64,000 nt of DNA from Pseudomonas marginalis (GCF_008692035.1 NZ_VTFG01000001.1:3907501-3971500); one strand, 5' to 3'; shown: positions 29,909-39,672, counted from the stretch's first letter. Numbers and translations are program-made. The notes: a model not told the origin generated them from the sequence alone.

Positions 29909-32014
29909 TTGCCGAGCATAGACGCCCTCGCCGATCGCTTATCGGCCTACCTCGGCCCCGACCAGGTCAACCTGGTCCGCCGAGCGTATTTCTACGCCGA
30001 ACAAGCCCACGACGGCCAACGCCGCCGAAGCGGTGAGGCGTATGTCACCCATCCCCTTGCGGTGGCAAATATCCTGGCCGACATGCACATGGACCATCAG
30101 AGCCTGATGGCCGCGATGCTGCATGACGTGATCGAAGACACCGGCATTGCCAAGGAAGCGCTCAGTGCGCAATTTGGCGAAACCGTGGCCGAACTGGTCG
30201 ACGGGGTCAGCAAACTGACCCAGATGAACTTCGAGACCAAGGCCGAAGCCCAGGCGGAAAACTTCCAGAAAATGGCCATGGCCATGGCCCGGGACATCCG
30301 GGTGATTCTGGTCAAGCTGGCCGACCGGCTGCACAACATGCGCACGCTGGAAGTGCTGTCCGGCGAAAAACGCCGGCGCATCGCCAAGGAAACCCTGGAA
30401 ATCTACGCGCCCATCGCCAACCGGCTGGGCATGCACGCCATTCGTATCGAGTTCGAAGACCTCGGCTTCAAGGCCATGCACCCGATGCGTTCGGCGCGCA
30501 TCTACCAGGCCGTCAAGCGCGCCCGGGGCAATCGCAAGGAAATCGTCAACAAGATCGAAGAGTCCCTGAGCCATTGCCTGGCGATCGACGAGATCGAGGG
30601 CGAGGTCAGCGGCCGGCAGAAGCATATCTACGGCATCTACAAGAAGATGCGCGGCAAGCGCCGGGCCTTCAACGAGATCATGGACGTGTACGCGTTCCGC
30701 ATCATCGTGGACAAGGTCGATACCTGCTATCGCGTCCTCGGTGCGGTACATAATTTGTACAAACCCCTGCCGGGGCGCTTCAAGGACTACATCGCCATTC
30801 CCAAGGCCAACGGCTATCAATCGCTGCATACCACGCTGTTCGGTATGCACGGGGTGCCGATCGAGATCCAGATCCGCACCCGGGAAATGGAAGAGATGGC
30901 CAACAACGGCATCGCCGCCCATTGGCTGTACAAATCCAGCGGCGACGAGCAGCCCAAAGGCACCCATGCCCGCGCCCGCCAATGGGTCAAGGGCGTGCTG
31001 GAAATGCAGCAACGTGCCGGCAACTCCCTGGAATTCATCGAAAGCGTGAAGATCGACCTGTTCCCGGACGAGGTCTACGTGTTCACGCCCAAAGGCCGGA
31101 TCATGGAGCTGCCCAAAGGCTCCACTGCGGTCGACTTTGCCTACGCGGTACACACCGACGTCGGCAACAGCTGCATTGCCTGCCGGATCAACCGGCGCCT
31201 GGCCCCGCTGTCGGAACCGCTGCAAAGCGGCTCCACTGTGGAGATCGTCAGCGCACCGGGCGCGCGCCCGAACCCGGCGTGGCTGAACTTCGTGGTTACC
31301 GGCAAGGCGCGCACACACATCCGCCACGCACTGAAACTGCAGCGCCGCTCCGAGTCCATCAGCCTGGGCGAGCGCCTGCTGAACAAAGTGCTCAACGGTT
31401 TCGACAGCGCCTTGGACAAGATTGCCCAGGAGCGCGTGCAAGCGATGCTCCACGAGTATCGCCAGGAAACCATCGAGGACCTGCTGGAAGATATCGGCCT
31501 GGGCAACCGCATGGCCTACGTGGTCGCCCGCCGCCTGCTGGGTGAAGGCGAACAACTGCCAAGCCCGGAAGGCCCGCTGGCGATTCGCGGCACCGAGGGC
31601 CTGGTGCTCAGCTATGCCAAATGCTGCACGCCGATCCCTGGCGACCCGATTGTCGGCCACCTGTCGGCCGGCAAGGGCATGGTCGTTCACCTCGACAACT
31701 GCCGCAACATCACCGAGATCCGCCACAACCCGGAAAAATGCATCCAGCTCTCGTGGGCCAAGGATGTCACCGGCGAATTCAACGTCGAACTGCGCGTGGA
31801 GCTGGAACACCAGCGCGGCCTGATCGCCCTGCTGGCCAGCAGCGTCAACGCGGCCGACGGCAATATCGAGAAAATCAGCATGGACGAGCGCGATGGTCGC
31901 ATCAGCGTGGTCCAGCTGGTGGTCAGCGTGCATGACCGCGTGCATCTGGCCCGCGTGATCAAGAAACTGCGCGCCTTGACCGGTGTGATCCGCATCACCC
32001 GCATGCGTGCGTAG
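29909..32014 (+). CDS. spoT: Bifunctional (p)ppGpp synthetase/hydrolase SpoT
   Basis: 701-residue stringent-response enzyme. N-terminal HD hydrolase domain with HDVIEDTG (about 71-78), synthetase domain with VYAFRIIVDKVDTCYRVLG (about 258-276), TGS domain (VYVFTPKGRIMELPKGST, about 390-410) and C-terminal ACT domain. The start codon is TTG at 29909 with CAGGAG eight bases upstream; the product MPSIDALADRLSAYLG matches other SpoT N-termini, so TTG is real. It lies 60 bp after rpoZ. Confidence 0.97.
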   Translation: MPSIDALADRLSAYLGPDQVNLVRRAYFYAEQAHDGQRRRSGEAYVTHPLAVANILADMHMDHQSLMAAMLHDVIEDTGIAKEALSAQFGETVAELVDGVSKLTQMNFETKAEAQAENFQKMAMAMARDIRVILVKLADRLHNMRTLEVLSGEKRRRIAKETLEIYAPIANRLGMHAIRIEFEDLGFKAMHPMRSARIYQAVKRARGNRKEIVNKIEESLSHCLAIDEIEGEVSGRQKHIYGIYKKMRGKRRAFNEIMDVYAFRIIVDKVDTCYRVLGAVHNLYKPLPGRFKDYIAIPKANGYQSLHTTLFGMHGVPIEIQIRTREMEEMANNGIAAHWLYKSSGDEQPKGTHARARQWVKGVLEMQQRAGNSLEFIESVKIDLFPDEVYVFTPKGRIMELPKGSTAVDFAYAVHTDVGNSCIACRINRRLAPLSEPLQSGSTVEIVSAPGARPNPAWLNFVVTGKARTHIRHALKLQRRSESISLGERLLNKVLNGFDSALDKIAQERVQAMLHEYRQETIEDLLEDIGLGNRMAYVVARRLLGEGEQLPSPEGPLAIRGTEGLVLSYAKCCTPIPGDPIVGHLSAGKGMVVHLDNCRNITEIRHNPEKCIQLSWAKDVTGEFNVELRVELEHQRGLIALLASSVNAADGNIEKISMDERDGRISVVQLVVSVHDRVHLARVIKKLRALTGVIRITRMRA

Positions 32015-32038
32015 CCCATCCATTACAAGGAGTCATTC

Positions 32039-32419
32039 ATGACCAAGACCGTTATCACCAGCGACAAGGCCCCAGCCGCCATCGGTACTTACTCCCAGGC
32101 CATCAAGGCGGGCAACACCGTCTACATGTCCGGCCAGATTCCGCTGGACCCAAAGACCATGGAACTGGTGGAAGGCTTCGAAGCCCAGACCGTACAGGTC
32201 TTCGAAAACCTCAAGTCCGTGGCCGAAGCTGCCGGCGGCTCGTTCAAGGACATCGTCAAGCTGAACATCTTCCTCACCGACCTGAGCCACTTCGCCAAGG
32301 TCAACGAGATCATGGGCAAGTACTTCGAACAACCGTACCCAGCCCGTGCCGCCATTGGTGTGGCCGCCCTGCCAAAGGGCGCGCAGGTTGAGATGGACGC
32401 AATTCTGGTCATCGAGTAA
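32039..32419 (+). CDS. ridA: RidA family 2-iminobutanoate/2-iminopropanoate deaminase
   Basis: 126-residue RidA protein. It has [21 protein letters not shown] and the catalytic arginine in [22 protein letters not shown]. This is the canonical RidA that removes toxic enamine products of PLP enzymes; the second RidA-like protein of the window lies in the dad operon. AAGGAG precedes the ATG; it is 24 bp after spoT. Confidence 0.95.
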   Translation: MTKTVITSDKAPAAIGTYSQAIKAGNTVYMSGQIPLDPKTMELVEGFEAQTVQVFENLKSVAEAAGGSFKDIVKLNIFLTDLSHFAKVNEIMGKYFEQPYPARAAIGVAALPKGAQVEMDAILVIE

Positions 32420-32426
32420 AACACCC

Positions 32427-32462
32427 GGCGCAGCCTCCACAGGCTGCGCCGACTTCGTTTTA
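32427..32462 (+). terminator. Terminator after ridA
   Basis: Stem GGCGCAGCCT/AGGCTGCGCC with loop CCAC at 32427-32450, followed by GACTTCGTTTT. It ends the rpoZ-spoT-ridA unit. Confidence 0.8.
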
Positions 32463-32472
32463 AAAGGATTTC

Positions 32473-33219
32473 ATGATGCGCAAAGCGCTTGTAGCCTCTT
32501 CGTTGCTCGCCCTGTTGCTCGGCGGCTGCGCCAGCAACCCTGCCAACCAGGATGTGAGCGGCACCTGGATCAACCAGGTCGCCATCGATGCGGCAGCCAA
32601 GGGCGGCCCTTTGCGTGAAGCGCTGCAAAGCTATGGCCCGAACCTCGAGTGGGAGGTCAACCCCAAGGCTTCGCAGGCACGTTACTACAACGGTTTTGAA
32701 GTCGCCGAAGGCAAGTTGCTCGGCGAACAGTCCGGTGCCTGGAGCGTCGACTTCTACGGCAGCTCCGCCACTGAACTCAAGCGCAAAGGCAGGCAACTGC
32801 TGCAAGTGGCCAACGACAACGAGCCCGAGCAGCTCTTTGCCCGCGCCAAGGAACCTGCACCGGACGGTGCGCCGCTGGGTGCCAACTTCGAACGCGCCCT
32901 GTACGCAGCCTATATGGGCGGCGACTGGAAGATCACCGACGGCTTCGGCAACGGTGCCACCGTCCAGTTCCAGCCTGACGGCAAGGTCGCCGGTCTGCCC
33001 AATGTTGATCGGTACTCTCTGTGCCTGGCCGGTGACTGTGCCTCCATGAGCGGCGGCTACGACAGCATGTGGCTGCAGCTCAACGGCGTGGGCAACCCGT
33101 GGATCTTCATGCGCAAAGGCAAGCAGCTGGAGATCTTCCAGGCGATCAACACCGCACAGGCGGACGAAGTGCCTCAGTTCACTCCCGGGCCGCGTCAATG
33201 GCTGCTTGAAAAGCAATAG
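32473..33219 (+). CDS. Predicted lipoprotein of unknown function
   Basis: 248-residue protein with a lipoprotein signal (lipobox LLGGC, lipidated Cys near residue 19, followed by ASNP). No recognised domain; the later half contains GGDWKITDGFGNGATVQFQPDGKVAGLP, which looks like a small beta-rich repeat, and DRYSLCLAGDCASMSGGYDSMW with a cysteine pair. Two ATG codons (32473 and 32476) are both possible behind AAGGA. It stands alone between ridA and the convergent epimerase gene. Confidence 0.75.
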   Translation: MMRKALVASSLLALLLGGCASNPANQDVSGTWINQVAIDAAAKGGPLREALQSYGPNLEWEVNPKASQARYYNGFEVAEGKLLGEQSGAWSVDFYGSSATELKRKGRQLLQVANDNEPEQLFARAKEPAPDGAPLGANFERALYAAYMGGDWKITDGFGNGATVQFQPDGKVAGLPNVDRYSLCLAGDCASMSGGYDSMWLQLNGVGNPWIFMRKGKQLEIFQAINTAQADEVPQFTPGPRQWLLEKQ

Positions 33220-33248
33220 CAGTCATCACCCACATTTTTAACCGCATT

Positions 33249-34103
33249 TCAGCCTTTAAGAATGGCTGCGTACCCTTCGCGGTAGCTCGCATACGTGGGC
33301 GTCCACCCCAGCGCCTTTATCCGGGCATTGCTGCATTGCTTGCTGCCCGCACGCCGCACACTCGCGTCCTCGGACCACTCAGTGACGCCCAGGTAGTCAC
33401 GCAGCCAGGCCACCACCTCGGCCAAGGGCGCCGGTGCGTCATCGACGCCGATATAGACCTTATCCAGCGAACCGCCCTGCTCCACGTGGCGTAGCAAAAA
33501 TGCCAGCAAGCCCGCCGCATCATCGGCGTGTATACGGTTGCCATATAAAGGTGGATCAAGCGCTACACGGTACCCCTGGCGCACCTGGGTCAGCAGCCAT
33601 TCGCGACCAGGACCGTAAATGCCGGTCAACCGCACGACGCTCGCAGGAATGCCACTGTTAAGTGCCACCTGCTCGGCCTCCAGCATGACTTGCCCGGAAT
33701 AACCCTTGGCCTGTGTTTCGGAGGTTTCGTCGACCCACTCGCCATTCTGCTGCCCGTACACACTGCTGCTGGATACAAACAGCAGGTGCTTGGGCTCCTG
33801 GCCGTAATCCTTCAGCCACTCCAGCACGTGCTGCAGACCTTGCACGTAAGCGGCGCGATAACCGGCCTCATCGTGGTCGGTGGCGGCGGCGCAGTACACC
33901 AGGTAATCCACCCCGCCGATCGGCCAGGTGTCAGGGCAATCCTTGTTGAACAGGTCGCCGGCAATGCCGATCACCCCCTCGGGCAGGCGCGAAATATCGC
34001 GCCGCAGGCCATGAACCTCCCATTCCGAGGCCAGCAATTGGCTAGCCAGCCGACTACCCACATCGCCACATCCGGCAATCACAACAGAAGGCACAGACAT
34101 CAT
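33249..34103 (-). CDS. NAD-dependent epimerase/dehydratase family protein (YeeZ-like)
   Basis: 284-residue short-chain dehydrogenase of the extended type. The nucleotide motif is VVIAGCGDVGSRLASQLL (a GxGxxG variant), the active-site motif is SSSSVYGQ with the serine, and RLTGIYGPGR follows. The substrate is unknown. The start is one of two adjacent ATG codons behind GGAG. Divergent from exbB. Confidence 0.85.
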   Translation of the reverse strand: MMSVPSVVIAGCGDVGSRLASQLLASEWEVHGLRRDISRLPEGVIGIAGDLFNKDCPDTWPIGGVDYLVYCAAATDHDEAGYRAAYVQGLQHVLEWLKDYGQEPKHLLFVSSSSVYGQQNGEWVDETSETQAKGYSGQVMLEAEQVALNSGIPASVVRLTGIYGPGREWLLTQVRQGYRVALDPPLYGNRIHADDAAGLLAFLLRHVEQGGSLDKVYIGVDDAPAPLAEVVAWLRDYLGVTEWSEDASVRRAGSKQCSNARIKALGWTPTYASYREGYAAILKG

Positions 34104-34289
34104 AAAACTCCGTTCTTAAAGGTCTAGATTAGCCCTCGCAGCAGACCGGCGGCCAGAAAAAGGGCAAATAAAGTTACTGTATTACTTCTGTTAACAAGAA
34201 TTACTTGCAATAATAACCGCCCATTTGTCCTCGACCCCTTTGGGTCTGGAAGGACGATCACTCATTTTCTTCTCTCAGGTCCGGCCAGC

Positions 34290-35270
34290 ATGACACGTAA
34301 TACAACCCCCGCTTCGCCAACCACGCTTCACAGCCCATCCCGCGCCTGGCGTGCGATTGCTGCGATGCTGTTCAGCGTACTGCTGGCGCCGACCGCCGCA
34401 TTCGCTGATGCCACCGCCCCGGCTACCCCGGCCGCCGCCGAGCACAATGCTGCGGCTCCAACCGCACCCGCTGCTGCCCCCGCGGCCACCGACCCGGCCC
34501 AGGCTGCATCCCCAGCCGCCGCCGACGAAACCGGTGTCGTGCTGGAAGAAGACAACACCCTGGGCATGGCCCACGACCTGTCGCCATGGGGTATGTACCA
34601 GAATGCTGACGTGGTGGTGAAAGCCGTGATGATCGGCCTGGCCATCGCGTCGATCATTACCTGGACCATCTGGATCGCCAAAGGCTTCGAGCTGCTGGGT
34701 GCCAAGCGCCGTCTGCGCGCTGAAATCGTCCACCTGAAGAAAGCCACCACCCTCAAGGAAGCCAGCGAAAGCGCGACCAAGAAAGGCACCCTGGCAAACA
34801 CCCTGGTGCACGACGCACTGGAAGAAATGCGCCTGTCGGCCAACACCCGTGAAAAAGAAGGCATCAAGGAGCGCGTGGCGTTCCGCCTGGAACGCCTGGT
34901 TGCAGCCTGCGGCCGTAACATGAGCAGCGGCACCGGCGTGCTGGCGACCATCGGCTCCACCGCGCCGTTCGTCGGCCTGTTCGGTACCGTCTGGGGCATC
35001 ATGAACAGCTTCATCGGCATCGCCAAAACCCAGACCACCAACCTCGCCGTCGTCGCCCCCGGCATCGCCGAAGCCCTGCTGGCAACCGCCCTGGGCCTGG
35101 TCGCCGCGATTCCTGCGGTAGTGATCTACAACGTCTTCGCCCGTTCGATTGCCGGCTACAAGGCCCAGGTATCGGATGCGTCGGCAGAAGTCCTGCTGCT
35201 GGTCAGCCGCGACCTCGATCACCTGCCTACCGAGCGCAGCTCGCAACCGCACATGGTGAAAGTGGGGTAA
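34290..35270 (+). CDS. exbB: TonB-system energiser ExbB
   Basis: 326-residue MotA/TolQ/ExbB family proton channel. Unlike E. coli ExbB it has an N-terminal extension: a cleavable-looking signal (FSVLLAPTAAFA) and an Ala/Pro-rich stretch (about residues 45-85) before the first core membrane helix at about 108-130. The conserved channel region IGSTAPFVGLFGTVWGIMNSF is at about 228-248, and ATALGLVAAIPAVVIYNVF at about 270-288. It starts an exbB-exbD-tonB operon that powers siderophore and vitamin uptake across the outer membrane. Iron control by Fur is expected from the family, but I could not find a convincing Fur box. Confidence 0.95.
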   Translation: MTRNTTPASPTTLHSPSRAWRAIAAMLFSVLLAPTAAFADATAPATPAAAEHNAAAPTAPAAAPAATDPAQAASPAAADETGVVLEEDNTLGMAHDLSPWGMYQNADVVVKAVMIGLAIASIITWTIWIAKGFELLGAKRRLRAEIVHLKKATTLKEASESATKKGTLANTLVHDALEEMRLSANTREKEGIKERVAFRLERLVAACGRNMSSGTGVLATIGSTAPFVGLFGTVWGIMNSFIGIAKTQTTNLAVVAPGIAEALLATALGLVAAIPAVVIYNVFARSIAGYKAQVSDASAEVLLLVSRDLDHLPTERSSQPHMVKVG

Positions 35271-35276
35271 TCGGCC

Positions 35277-35702
35277 ATGGGCCTGCATTTGAATCAAGGC
35301 GACGACGAACTCGTCGAGAACCACGAAATCAACGTCACGCCGTTTATCGACGTGATGCTCGTGCTGCTGATCATCTTCATGGTGGCCGCTCCATTGGCCA
35401 CCGTGGACATCAAGGTTGACCTGCCCGCCTCCAGCGCCAAGCCTGCGCCGCGGCCGGAGAAACCGATCTTCCTCAGCGTCAAGGCGGACCAACGCCTGTT
35501 CCTGGGCGAAGAAGAAGTCAAGGCCGAAACCCTGGGGCCGGTGCTCGATGCCAAGACCCAAGGCAAGAAGGACACGACGATCTTCTTCCAGGCCGACAAA
35601 GGCGTGGACTACGGCGACCTGATGAGCGTGATGGATGCCCTGCGGGCAGCCGGCTACCTCAAGGTAGGCCTGGTCGGACTTGAGACGGCAGCCAAGAAAT
35701 GA
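35277..35702 (+). CDS. exbD: TonB-system biopolymer transporter ExbD
   Basis: 141-residue ExbD with one N-terminal membrane helix (DVMLVLLIIFMVAAPLA) preceded by the essential aspartate in NVTPFIDVMLV. The C-terminal domain is periplasmic. It starts 6 bp after exbB and its stop overlaps the tonB start by 4 bp, so the three genes form one operon. Confidence 0.96.
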   Translation: MGLHLNQGDDELVENHEINVTPFIDVMLVLLIIFMVAAPLATVDIKVDLPASSAKPAPRPEKPIFLSVKADQRLFLGEEEVKAETLGPVLDAKTQGKKDTTIFFQADKGVDYGDLMSVMDALRAAGYLKVGLVGLETAAKK

Positions 35703-36448
35703 TCACGACGCGCCACAAACTGACGCGTTATGGCACCAGCCTCGCCGTCGTGCTGGGCGTGCATGCCGTCGCGATTGCCATCGCGCTCCACTGGTCAGCG
35801 CCGCGCACGGTGCAGTTGCCGCCAGCGGCCATGGTCATCGACCTGGCCCCGATGCCTGCACCGCCGCCGCCGGCGCCGCCGAAAGTGGTAACGCCGCCGC
35901 AACCGCCTGCACCGGTGGAAGAGCTGCCCCTGCCGAAACTGGCCGAGGCGCCCAAGCCAACGATCCAGGTGCCCAAGCCGGTCAAGCCCAAGCCTAAACC
36001 GCAGCCGCCCAAGCCGGTGGAGAAAAAGATCGAGCCGCCCAAGGAGAAACCCTCCGAGGACCCGCCGAGCGACGCTCCGCCCACCAAGGCACCGGCTGAA
36101 AAATCGGCCCAGCCCGTACCTGGCCCGTCGCCGCAACAGATCGCCGCCAAAGCGTCCTGGGAAGGCACCCTGCTGGCACACTTGCAGAAGTACAAGAAGT
36201 ACCCGCCAGGTGCCCAGGCCCGTGGCAAGGAAGGCCTGAACCGCCTGAAGTTCGTGGTGGATGGCGACGGTAACGTGCTGTCCTACGAGTTGGTGGGGCG
36301 TTCCGGCAACGCCGACCTGGACCGCGCCACCCTGGACATGATCCGTCGTGCCCAGCCGCTGCCCAAGCCGCCGGCCGACATGCTCAAGGGCGGCAGCATC
36401 GAGATCGTTGCACCGTTCGTGTACAACATCGAAAAACGTCGTCGCTGA
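35699..36448 (+). CDS. tonB: Energy transducer TonB
   Basis: 249-residue TonB: N-terminal membrane anchor (GTSLAVVLGVHAVAIAIALHW, about 11-31), a Pro/Lys-rich spacer (about 45-140) and a C-terminal TonB domain with YPPGAQARGKEGLNRLKFVV and LDRATLDMIRRAQPLPKPP. It carries energy from ExbBD to TonB-dependent receptors. A hairpin follows the stop codon. Confidence 0.95.
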   Translation: MITTRHKLTRYGTSLAVVLGVHAVAIAIALHWSAPRTVQLPPAAMVIDLAPMPAPPPPAPPKVVTPPQPPAPVEELPLPKLAEAPKPTIQVPKPVKPKPKPQPPKPVEKKIEPPKEKPSEDPPSDAPPTKAPAEKSAQPVPGPSPQQIAAKASWEGTLLAHLQKYKKYPPGAQARGKEGLNRLKFVVDGDGNVLSYELVGRSGNADLDRATLDMIRRAQPLPKPPADMLKGGSIEIVAPFVYNIEKRRR

Positions 36449-36456
36449 AAATGATG

Positions 36457-36482
36457 GTGGCGAGGGACACCCCTCGCCACTC
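36457..36482 (+). terminator. Hairpin after tonB
   Basis: Perfect 10-bp stem GTGGCGAGGG/CCCTCGCCAC with a four-base loop, eight bases after the tonB stop. There is no strong T-run, so it may protect the mRNA end rather than terminate fully. Confidence 0.6.
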
Positions 36483-36590
36483 TCAGCAAAATCCCGCGCA
36501 TTCCCCGCTCAATCCCCAGCAAAGTTCTGATAACGTGCGTCTATCGATTGCAGCCGGTATGCTTGGCCCGCAACCTCATGGACGCCCGCT

Positions 36591-37511
36591 ATGACTCTTA
36601 CAGAATTACGCTACATCGTTACCCTCGCCCAAGAGCAGCACTTTGGCCACGCGGCCGAACGCTGCCACGTCAGCCAGCCGACGCTGTCGGTGGGCGTGAA
36701 AAAGCTTGAAGACGAACTCGGTGTGCTGATTTTCGAGCGCAGCAAAAGCGCCGTGCGCCTCACCCCAGTGGGCGAAGGCATCGTTGCCCAGGCCCAGAAG
36801 GTGCTGGAACAGGCGCAAAGCATTCGTGAACTGGCCCAGGCCGGTAAGAACCAGCTGACTGCACCGCTGAAAGTCGGCGCCATCTATACCGTCGGCCCGT
36901 ACCTGTTCCCGCACCTGATCCCGCAACTGCACCGCGTCGCGCCGCAGATGCCGCTGTATATCGAAGAAAACTTCACCCACGTGCTGCGCGACAAACTGCG
37001 CAACGGCGAGCTGGACGCGATCATCATCGCCCTGCCGTTCAACGAAGCGGATGTGTTGACCCTGCCGCTCTACGACGAGCCGTTCTACGTGCTGATGCCC
37101 GCCTCCCATCCGTGGACGCAAAAAGACACCATCGACGCCGGCCTGCTCAACGACAAGAGCCTGCTGTTGCTCGGCGAAGGCCACTGCTTCCGCGACCAGG
37201 TGCTGGAAGCCTGCCCGACCCTGACCAAAGGCAACGACGGCGCCAAGCACACCACCGTGGAATCCAGCTCCCTGGAAACCATCCGGCATATGGTCGCTTC
37301 CGGCCTGGGTATCTCGATCCTGCCGCTGTCGGCAGTGGACAGCCATCACTACGCCCCCGGCGTGATCGAAGTGCGTCCACTGACGCCGCCGGTGCCGTTC
37401 CGTACCGTGGCGATTGCCTGGCGCGCCAGCTTCCCACGGCCCAAAGCCATTGAGATCCTCGCCGACTCGATCCGCCTGTGTTCGGTGGCCAAGCCGCCTG
37501 CTGCGAGCTAA
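36591..37511 (+). CDS. oxyR: Hydrogen peroxide-sensing regulator OxyR
   Basis: 306-residue LysR-type regulator. Helix-turn-helix about residues 17-45 (HFGHAAERCHVSQPTLSVGVK). The redox pair is exactly placed: C199 in GEGHCFRDQ and C208 in VLEACP, which form a disulphide under peroxide and switch on katA, katB and ahp genes. It is followed 8 bp later by recG, the known oxyR-recG pairing in Pseudomonas. Confidence 0.97.
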   Translation: MTLTELRYIVTLAQEQHFGHAAERCHVSQPTLSVGVKKLEDELGVLIFERSKSAVRLTPVGEGIVAQAQKVLEQAQSIRELAQAGKNQLTAPLKVGAIYTVGPYLFPHLIPQLHRVAPQMPLYIEENFTHVLRDKLRNGELDAIIIALPFNEADVLTLPLYDEPFYVLMPASHPWTQKDTIDAGLLNDKSLLLLGEGHCFRDQVLEACPTLTKGNDGAKHTTVESSSLETIRHMVASGLGISILPLSAVDSHHYAPGVIEVRPLTPPVPFRTVAIAWRASFPRPKAIEILADSIRLCSVAKPPAAS

Positions 37512-37519
37512 GTAAACGT

Positions 37520-39595
37520 ATGACTGAGCTGTCGCAGGTGTCGGTGACGGCACTCAAGGGTGTCGGCGAGGCCATGGCCGAGAAGCTGGCCAAGGTCGGC
37601 CTGGAAAACCTCCAGGACGTGCTGTTCCACCTGCCCCTGCGCTATCAGGACCGCACTCGCGTGGTGCCCATCGGCCAACTGCGTCCCGGGCAGGATGCCG
37701 TGGTCGAAGGCACCGTCAGCGGCGCCGATGTGGTGATGGGCAAGCGCCGCAGTCTGGTGGTGCGCCTGCAGGATGGCACCGGCGGCCTGAGCCTGCGTTT
37801 CTACCATTTCAGTAACGCACAGAAGGAAGGCCTCAAGCGCGGCACCCGCGTGCGCTGCTACGGCGAAGCGCGCCCCGGCGCCTCGGGCCTGGAGATCTAC
37901 CACCCGGAATACCGTGCCATTACCGGTGACGAACCGCCGCCGGTGGACACCACCCTCACGCCGATCTACCCGCTCACCGAAGGCCTGACCCAACAGCGCC
38001 TGCGCCAATTGTGCATGCAGACCCTGGGCATGCTTGGCCCGCAGAGCCTGCCCGACTGGCTGCCCCTGGAACTGGCCCGCGACTACCAACTGGCGCCACT
38101 GGCCGATGCGATCCGCTACCTGCATCACCCCCCTGCGGACGCCGATGTCGACGAACTGGCCCTGGGTCATCACTGGGCCCAGCACCGCCTGGCCTTCGAG
38201 GAGCTGCTGACTCACCAACTGTCCCAGCAACGCCTGCGCGAAAGCATGCGCTCCCTGCGTGCGCCGGCCATGCCCAAGGCCACGCGCCTGCCTGCGCAAT
38301 ACCTGGCCAACCTCGGCTTTGCGCCGACCGGTGCCCAGCAGCGCGTGGGCAATGAAATCGCCTACGACCTCAGCCAGCACGAGCCGATGCTGCGCCTGAT
38401 CCAGGGCGACGTGGGCGCGGGCAAGACCGTGGTCGCCGCCCTCGCCGCCCTGCAAGCCCTGGAAGCCGGTTACCAGGTGGCGCTGATGGCGCCCACCGAG
38501 ATCCTCGCCGAGCAGCACTTCATCACGTTCAAGCGCTGGCTCGAGCCCCTGGGCCTGGAAGTCGCGTGGCTGGCCGGCAAGCTCAAGGGCAAGACGCGCG
38601 CGGCCGCGCTGGAACAGATCGCCGCCGGTGCACCGATGGTGGTGGGCACCCATGCGCTGTTCCAGGACGAAGTGCAGTTCAAGAACCTGGCCCTGGTGAT
38701 TATCGACGAACAGCACCGCTTCGGCGTGCAACAGCGCCTGGCCCTGCGCCAGAAAGGCGTGGGCGGGCGCATGAACCCGCACCAGTTGATCATGACCGCC
38801 ACCCCGATCCCGCGCACCCTGGCCATGAGCGCCTACGCCGACCTCGACACTTCGATCCTCGACGAACTGCCCCCCGGCCGCACACCGGTCAACACCGTGC
38901 TGGTCACCGACACCCGGCGCGTCGAAGTGATCGAGCGTGTGCGCGGCGCCTGCGCCGAAGGCCGCCAGGCGTACTGGGTGTGCACACTGATCGAAGAGTC
39001 CGAGGAGCTGACCTGCCAGGCCGCCGAGACCACCTATGAAGACCTCACCAGCGCCCTGGGGGAACTCAAGGTCGGGCTGATCCATGGGCGCATGAAGCCC
39101 GTCGAAAAGGCCGCGGTGATGGCTGAATTCAAGGCCGGTAACCTGCAGCTGCTGGTCGCTACCACCGTGATTGAAGTGGGCGTGGACGTGCCCAACGCCA
39201 GCCTGATGATCATCGAAAACCCCGAGCGCCTGGGCCTGGCGCAATTGCACCAATTGCGCGGCCGTGTTGGCCGAGGCAGTGCCGCCAGCCACTGCGTGCT
39301 GCTCTACCACCCGCCGTTGTCGCAGATCGGCCGCCAACGCCTGGGCATCATGCGCGAGACCAACGACGGTTTTGTCATCGCCGAAAAAGACCTTGAACTG
39401 CGCGGCCCCGGCGAAATGCTCGGCACCCGCCAGACCGGCCTGCTGCAGTTCAAGGTCGCCGACCTGATGCGCGACGCCGACCTGCTGCCCGCCGTGCGCG
39501 ATGCAGCGCAGGCATTGCTGGAGCGCTGGCCGGATCACATCAGCCCGCTGCTGGATCGCTGGCTGCGCCATGGGCAGCAATACGGCCAAGTGTGA
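37520..39595 (+). CDS. recG: ATP-dependent DNA helicase RecG
   Basis: 691-residue branch-migration helicase that rescues stalled forks. N-terminal wedge domain (about 1-170) with LKGVGEAMAEKLAKVG; Walker A LIQGDVGAGKTVVAAL (about 293-308); DEQH box IIDEQHRFGVQQR; and the C-terminal QLHQLRGRVGRGSAASHC motif VI. The start at 37520 gives the normal length. It is probably co-transcribed with oxyR. Confidence 0.97.
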   Translation: MTELSQVSVTALKGVGEAMAEKLAKVGLENLQDVLFHLPLRYQDRTRVVPIGQLRPGQDAVVEGTVSGADVVMGKRRSLVVRLQDGTGGLSLRFYHFSNAQKEGLKRGTRVRCYGEARPGASGLEIYHPEYRAITGDEPPPVDTTLTPIYPLTEGLTQQRLRQLCMQTLGMLGPQSLPDWLPLELARDYQLAPLADAIRYLHHPPADADVDELALGHHWAQHRLAFEELLTHQLSQQRLRESMRSLRAPAMPKATRLPAQYLANLGFAPTGAQQRVGNEIAYDLSQHEPMLRLIQGDVGAGKTVVAALAALQALEAGYQVALMAPTEILAEQHFITFKRWLEPLGLEVAWLAGKLKGKTRAAALEQIAAGAPMVVGTHALFQDEVQFKNLALVIIDEQHRFGVQQRLALRQKGVGGRMNPHQLIMTATPIPRTLAMSAYADLDTSILDELPPGRTPVNTVLVTDTRRVEVIERVRGACAEGRQAYWVCTLIEESEELTCQAAETTYEDLTSALGELKVGLIHGRMKPVEKAAVMAEFKAGNLQLLVATTVIEVGVDVPNASLMIIENPERLGLAQLHQLRGRVGRGSAASHCVLLYHPPLSQIGRQRLGIMRETNDGFVIAEKDLELRGPGEMLGTRQTGLLQFKVADLMRDADLLPAVRDAAQALLERWPDHISPLLDRWLRHGQQYGQV

Positions 39596-39672
39596 CGCCT
39601 GCCTCACTTATCCGACCTACAGGTGTATCAAGCTGGTTATACTTCGGTGACTGTAAGAAATTGGATCAGGCC

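Noticed and set aside
34141-34225. Possible Fur box before exbB (AT-rich stretch with TTGCAATAATAACC)
   Set aside because: No 19-base window matches the Fur consensus well; only scattered agreement was seen.
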